Source of the DNA: Saururus chinensis
Lineage: Eukaryota > Streptophyta > Magnoliopsida > Piperales > Saururaceae
Assembly (NCBI GenBank): GCA_035235625.1
Contig: CP141150.1
Coordinates: forward strand, 8,804,001-8,868,000
Length of the DNA: 64,000 nt
Direction: 5' to 3'
The notes below the pieces were generated by a model. It saw only the letters and a program-made list of their open reading frames with translations, was not told the DNA's origin and did not search any database. The translations under genes were made by a program, and so were the position numbers. How positions within the stretch are numbered: the stretch's first letter is position 1; the number at the start of each line of letters is the position of its first letter. Positions 56,854-64,000 of the stretch are shown here, piece by piece.

Positions 56854-57430
56854 CTACAAAATACATATTGTATAAGAATTTCAATTCACAGATAATCAGC
56901 GCATTAGCTAAGGGATGATATTCATGTGGCTAAATTCCATTAAAAACATGACAACTTAAGGTTGATAGGCACAACAGGCTGAGCAAATTCATTTTATAAG
57001 ATCAGATCAAATAATAAATCACAGCAAATTTGTTCATTCTGTCCATTTGCCGGATGTTTACAAAATTTAAAAACGGCAAAAAGCACATGGCACCGATCAT
57101 TCGAAAAGATAATTGAAAAAACAAGCGGATATGAGAAGGCGATTAACAAACGAAAAGGCAATAACTTTGGAGCTCCTTAGAGATTTCAAAACGGTTTTGT
57201 AACCAGAGCGTATTTGCCGCTCTTCATAGCGAGGTCAAAATCGTTACCTCCTCCAAAAGTTTCAGTCTACGGCCCTCACCTTTCAGCAAGCTTCAAGCCT
57301 TTGAGAGTTCAGCCTCCAAGTCTCCAACATAGTAAACCTCAGACTCTAGAGAAAGAAACCTTCAAAATTGAGTCGAGACTTGAGAGAGGGAGCTAGGGCA
57401 CAAAGCGATCGAATGAGGACTGAGGAGGAG

Positions 57431-57767
57431 CGCTTCTGATCCGCTGTGGTGCACTTTCACCAGAACGCTGAGAGCCGTCCGGCGATTGGAGCTCCGCGGT
57501 CACCGAAGGAAGAGGCAGAGTCTTTGGTTGCCTGAGGAAGAAGAGTCGTCCGGCGATTAGGGCTCTGCAGACTGCAGTAACCTTAAACCCGTTGCCCGAC
57601 CTTAAACCCGTCGCTCGCCCCGTCGCCCGACCTTAAACCCGAATCGCTCTCCGGGTTGCGTTTTGGGTTAACGGGGAACCCGGGTCATTTACCTGATCCG
57701 ACGTGGGCGTGTCTTATTGGGCACTCTCACCCAATCTGGTGGGAGTGCATCACAGCCGATCCGAAGC
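57431..57767 (-). mobile_element. Terminal MITE-like unit, right end of the foldback
   Basis: Inverted counterpart of 44778-45114. The outer end is the reverse complement of GCTTCGGATCGGCTGTGATG, and the inner inverted end is at 57431-57464 (GCTTCTGATCCGCTGTGGTG). Confidence 0.65.
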
Positions 57768-57845
57768 GTTCTACTAACTGTTTTTTTTTCTATTCTATAT
57801 TAAAAGTTTTATTTGTTTATGCACACTGACCTATTTGATAAACAG

Positions 57846-58541
57846 GATTTGCTAGCGAAGTCTGCGAAGGACACCTCTGGAAATGCAGTTCTTGGAGACA
57901 TTGGTGTTCATATTCAACAGCAGGTAAGGTTCTCCATATGTCATGTGTCATCTATCTTTGAATGATACTAGTGTGAATATTCAGCTTTATGTTCCTTTAT
58001 TCTCCTTGTAGTCTTCAACTGCTGATAAGCTTCTTCATATTTTTATGTTACTATTTTCAACTTATATTGACTTGAAACTTTTTAATGATCTTCATTTGTT
58101 GTGTTTTGTTTATGCTGCCACTTTATGTTGACCTATCTACTCATCTTTAGGATTTTTAGATCAAAAGACACTTCAAGAGCACTGGTGTTCCCGCTGATGT
58201 CAAATACATTGACCCAACGTACATGATCTGTGCTTGTTGTACTAATGCATCAAATGCCATTATCTGCACTGTTCTTTGGCAGAACGCTATAAGGACATTA
58301 TCTACTATATGCTATTTTTGTCCACCTTGAGATATTTAAGACAGGCCCATAGTTGATAGTGTTCTGCTTGTAGGTTCATGGTGCATTTGCAGGGTTCAGT
58401 GGGATTACAGTGGGCATATGCAACACCTACTACGGCTACCTTCCAATCCCAGAAGTTATCACCTCCCCAAGATACGTCGACCGAAATAGTCGAATGTGGC
58501 ATAGGTGTTTAACATCTACTGGCCAACCTGATTTCCTCTAA
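57846..58541 (+). pseudogene. PFK: PFK C-terminal fragment, copy B, exons c, d and e
   Basis: Exon c (57846-57923), exon d (58160-58288) and exon e (58374-58541, stop TAA) match copy A. Exon d keeps the family-consensus DPTYM where copy A has NPTYM, but reads LWQNA for LGQNA. Its splice donor GT has become AT (58289-58290). With the 13-kb insertion upstream, a spliced PFK fragment from this copy is very unlikely. Confidence 0.88.
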
Positions 58542-58569
58542 TTCAGCCAAGAAGCATAAAGGCTCAACT

Positions 58570-59339
58570 GATGCTTTTGACGGCCAATGAGTTTCCTGTT
58601 CTGCCTTTCTTTCCTTGTACTATAGAGATAGTATAACCCACCATGGGTTCGGCAAGCATTCAGTCATACACCTACGAAGTTTTCATTTAAATCAGGATGA
58701 TGTTTTTTTTGTAAAAGGGACAAAGAGAGCTAAAATGTTTATTGTGATTTGCGAATGACTTAAATTTCTCCTAAGGAGATTGTGTATGGGTAAATTATTA
58801 AGATTTGTCTTATTTGATTACATTGGATATCATATTTGGATTAGGTTTTTTCCCATGCAACCCAAAATTTTGTTGTTTTTCTTGTAGGGCCCTTTCATGC
58901 GGGAAGCATTTTTTATGCTCACTTACGTGTTCATCCAGTACATACACTAGTATAGACAAGTGTTAGTGAAAGTAATGTTAATATGCACTAATGTGTGTTT
59001 TTTTTATCTTAATGAGGAGCATAAATTTTTTTCCCAACAGGAGCAACTAGTTGATTCATACGGGTACTTTGACTCTTTCTTTATGCTTACATAATATCGT
59101 AAATCAGTGTAGTATTGCAATCAAGCTAGTTGTATAGTGGAGGCTCGGCCATGAATAATGATATGTGCAGAAGAATTTGAGGGAGCATACATTATTTGTT
59201 GTAGAAGATTAAAAATTTAATTGCTTGTAGTAGTCCAATTCGCTACCGAATTAATTTCACATCCAATTATAATAGTTTTTTTATAGAATCATAAGACCAT
59301 AGAAGATTATATTGTGGTGCATAAAAGATCGTAGAAAGT
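58570..59339. other. Downstream flank of copy B, nothing recognised
   Basis: Beyond the end of homology with copy A. The first 150 bp could be native PFK 3' untranslated sequence lost from copy A, but I cannot show it. Confidence 0.4.
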
Positions 59340-59690
59340 TATATTGTTATTGCTCCAACGTTGTAGCAATATCACTAATAAGGTATAATATTATTGTTAT
59401 AACGATGTAACATTATTGCTATAACGATGTATCGATATTGTTGCAATGTTGTATCAATATCGTTACAATGATGTAGCATTATCGTTACAACGATGTAGCA
59501 TTATCTCTATAACTATGTATCATTATTGTTGTAATGTTGTTACAATATTGTTAGGATGGCATAGTAATATAGCTACAGCAATGTAGCAATATTGTTACAA
59601 CAATCTAATATTATTGCTCTTAACCATATAACATTATCATTATAACAATGTATCATTATTGCTACGTGGGGCCAATACAACTATGTATCG
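59340..59690. repeat. AATATT/ATTATTG-core array outside the foldback
   Basis: Units of about 20-24 bp such as gttgtagcaatatcac, aacgatgtaacattattgct and atgttgtatcaatatcg. They resemble the arrays in the foldback but are more diverged. The family is therefore not confined to the element. Confidence 0.75.
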
Positions 59691-59925
59691 TTATTGGCCA
59701 TGCATCCCTGTTGTATAATTTTTTTAAATATTTTTATAAATATAATAAATTAATAATGTATCGATATACATCTATTGTATCGATATAGTACATGCCAATA
59801 CAATTGATACACATGAATTTTTACGTAAGGCGTATTACCCCCTATATCATACCATGGTCTCAACTGATACAGGTAAGTACGGTTGATAGGTACTCGTATT
59901 GGCCGGTACGGTCTTCCATGGGTCC
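59691..59925. mobile_element. Diverged relative of the CATGGAAGGCCGTATCG transposon
   Basis: Ends cgtattggccggtacggtct tccatgg, close to the right terminus of the 43008-43709 element (accgatacggccttccatgg). The interior shares cgatat and TA-rich words. The left end is unclear. Confidence 0.5.
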
Positions 59926-61502
<1,577 letters not shown>

Positions 61503-61710
61503 CAATTCAATATCCAAACAACCTCACAGCAGCCATTGAACAAGTACCCTATAACATAAAATTTTATTTTACATTGTTAGTCTGAGTGCCGTAGTCTGTC
61601 TCTTCTTTGTTTCAATTGTTATTTTGCATGTTTGACATTTCCATGAGATGAATATTATAGCCACAGCCCACAAGATGGTTGCCTTCAAGCAGTCTTTCAG
61701 ATACAATATT

Positions 61711-64000
61711 TGTAAGGTCCCTGATTTTTTTACGATTTTTTGGGATTTTTTTATTATTTTTCTAATTATTTTCGGCAGGAAAATGTGACGCTTCAGCGTA
61801 TTTGTATTTGTGTATTTTTCTCCATATTTTTACCCGTAGGGTTTAGTCGTGGGCCGCAGGCCTCGCTGCGCGCTTTCAGCGCGAGTGTTGGACTTATAAC
61901 GCATAAACATGAGGTACGCGTGTAATGGGGAAATAATTGGAAAAAAAAGAAAAAAAATGTCAAAGGATTGGGCTTGGGCTCGGCCGAGCCCAATCCAGAA
62001 ACTTCCGGCCTTTGGTTTCCCTCGCCAGCCGTCGCCGGCCGCGTTGCAGGCCACAGGGCCGCCGCCACCGATTCCGCCCCGGTGGTGCGACGCCAAGGGG
62101 CCACCGCCCCGCCACCTATGGCCGCGCCGCCTCCTCCCCGGTTTTCCCTCTCTCCTCTCTGTTTCATTTGTACCGCCTCCGCCGTGGGCCGGCAAGGGCC
62201 AACCGGCCGCCCACGGTTCTGCCCTGGGCTGGCGACGGCGGGAGGAAACCCCTCCCGGCCCCACTTGGCCTCCTCCACCGTCCCGCTCCATTTTTCCCTT
62301 CAGTCTCTATTTTTCCGCCCCCTTTAGATTGAGCTCGCCGGCTAGCTTCAGCCGCTGTTGGACGGCCCGGCCGTGCTCAGCTTGACTCGCCTTGGTCTGG
62401 CGACGATGATGGGCCACTCTTCCCGGCCCTAGGGGATCTCCGCTCTGCTACCCCAGTTGTTGTTTCCCTTGCCCTGTTTTCCGCCGGCGATCTACTTTGT
62501 TGAAATGGAGGCCGCTGGTGGCGAGCCACAGCCATCTTGACCTCCCTCCAGCCTCGCCTTGGTCCGGCGAAGGGTATGGACCACCCTACCCAGCCCGGTT
62601 ACATCTCCTCCACCGTCCTCTACTCCAGCCAGTACATTTTGTTGTACGATTTTCCAATGGGTTGCCACAGCCACCGTTGGCTGGTGAGGGCAGCCCGGCT
62701 GTTGTGGGCTCCACCCCGGCCTGGCGATGGCCCAGGGATGGCCCCACCCGGACCGGTTCAGCCTCTATCCCCTTCGTATCTCCTCTGCTCAGATTGGTCG
62801 TCCCCTATTTTTGGTCTACGTCCATTTTGGACTATGTGACTGTCACCATCAGTCGGATGCCGGATTTGACTTATCAGATCTTTGTCCGGCTCCACCCTGG
62901 CCTGGTGACGCCAGTGGGCCACCCCTTAGGGCCTTATTCAGCCTCTATTTTAGAACCATGTTGGGAATGCGATGCATTTTTCGGTCGATTCGAGCGAGAG
63001 GCTCCATTTTTGGCTGCCACAGTGTCGTCGGTGAGTGGTTGGTGCTGGTCAGCTTTTGTTCGGCTCTGCCCCGGCTTGGTGATGATGGCAAGGGCCACCC
63101 TAGCCTGGCCCCACCTAACCCGGTGTTATCACCTCTGACCTATGCTCTTCCTTGTGGCCCGTAGCCACAACTAGTTCCATCTCACCAGCATGTTTGCCTG
63201 TTGACCCCTCTTGCCCATTTTATGCCATCGGTACCGGATGGCCTCTAGAAAGAATTTGTATGACTTACCTTTACTGAAGGTGGACAAGTTCACCTGCACA
63301 AGCCTTGGCTAGTGACGGCCTCATGGCCTTTGCTAGACCCTGAACCCTCCCCCTGCTCTCTATCGTGCGAGATGCACAGCTACCCGCACCATTAGTTTAG
63401 GTTGTGGGTAGTGATCGGCAATGTCGCCATTTAGTTTGGCCACAGCTAGGGCCTTAGCCCTGTTGGCCTTTTGTAGGCCTTGGTTTGCCTCCTTTCATCC
63501 CTCTCCCCCGCCCCTTTGGGTAGCATGTGCATGTGGCCACGCGTGTGCTTTTGGGTTTAGGCGCCGCATTCGTGCCGCCTGAGCATCAGTTGGCTCTGCC
63601 ACCGAATGGAGTTGACATTAGAGTCCTCCACCACCTCTCCTTTGTCCTTGAGCATTGCCCCATGCTCTCCGCCTTTATGTGGGCCTTTGTTGATGCGAAA
63701 TCGTCACCGTTGGGTGCTGTCTACAGCCGATTTCGACGTCTTGTGGCCGGCCAAGTACGTCTTGGCCACCGGCCGATCTTCAGTGAGTACACCATCGACA
63801 TCTAGTTGCACCGCCACTTATGTTGGCACGACATTTCTCCCGGTCGTCCTAGTGTGCCACCGTGGATCGCGGGTTGACTTCTGACACCCTGTTTAGCCGT
63901 GATTGTTTCTGACACTTCCTAAACTCCTCGGGACATCAGCTCTCTCAGCCAGGCAACGGTTTTGACCGCCAACACCAATGTCATCGTGTGCTCGCCATCG
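61711..64000 (+). mobile_element. Ty3/gypsy LTR, cut by the right edge of the window
   Basis: Starts TGTAAGGTCCCTGATTTTT like the LTRs at 17809 (minus) and 19098. It then carries a GC-rich insert of about 1.9 kb (62000-63930) that the 19098 LTR lacks, before rejoining it at agctctctcagccaggcaac. Long open frames in the insert (for example 62497-63138) have no family resemblance and are not conserved in phase with the minus-strand copy at 16330-17809. Confidence 0.8.

Noticed and set aside
62497..63138. A 213-codon open frame
   Set aside because: Lies in the GC-rich module of an LTR, has no family resemblance, and overlaps equally long frames in other phases; the related LTR at 16330-17809 does not conserve it.

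Overview
The window is plant nuclear DNA, almost certainly from a flowering plant. It carries intronless plant CYP89-type cytochrome P450 genes, FAR1/FHY3-type transposase remnants, Ty3/gypsy LTRs, Stowaway-like MITEs, and pieces of plant genes with GT-AG introns. The P450 genes are GC-rich at the 5' end and less so toward the 3' end, as in many monocots, but I cannot fix the lineage. There are no bacterial features. Only two genes look intact; most of the rest is repeats and captured or decayed gene fragments.

Layout. 1-8967 is copy A of a direct segmental duplication and 35886-58569 is copy B. Each holds, in order, a FAR1-like transposase pseudogene on the minus strand, unannotated repeats, and a plus-strand row of gene fragments: the N-terminus of N-terminal asparagine amidohydrolase (NTAN1), the C-terminus of cytosolic seryl-tRNA synthetase, a CT-rich leader, and the C-terminal half of ATP-dependent phosphofructokinase (PFK). 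Between the copies lie CYP89 gene 1 (10910-12451), a degenerate Ty3/gypsy element with a 3.4 kb LTR (about 16.3-22.5 kb), CYP89 gene 2 (26967-28505), a complete solo LTR with a perfect target-site duplication (28855-30475), a 136-bp minisatellite, and a truncated CYP89 pseudogene (32900-34083). After copy B come an AATATT-rich repeat array, a long AT microsatellite, and another LTR of the gypsy family that runs off the right edge.

The most remarkable object is a 13-kb foldback element (44778-57767) sitting in a PFK intron of copy B. The matching intron of copy A (8168-8173) preserves the empty site. The element has two nearly identical inverted arms of about 5.2 kb around a 2.6-kb spacer. Each arm carries exons of three unrelated host genes: ribosomal protein eL30, a type-B response regulator, and organellar prolyl-tRNA synthetase. 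The spacer carries the first exon of a plant isoaspartyl peptidase/L-asparaginase. Arms and spacer also contain long arrays of a degenerate repeat built around the palindrome GCAATATTGC. Each end carries a 340-bp MITE-like unit with its own inverted repeats. A transcript across the element would fold into a very long hairpin homologous to several housekeeping genes, so it is a natural candidate for a small-RNA-producing locus.

The working genes are probably the two CYP89 P450s, membrane-anchored haem mono-oxygenases of unknown substrate here. Everything else records repeated capture, duplication and insertion. All family assignments come from reading translated motifs, not from a database search.
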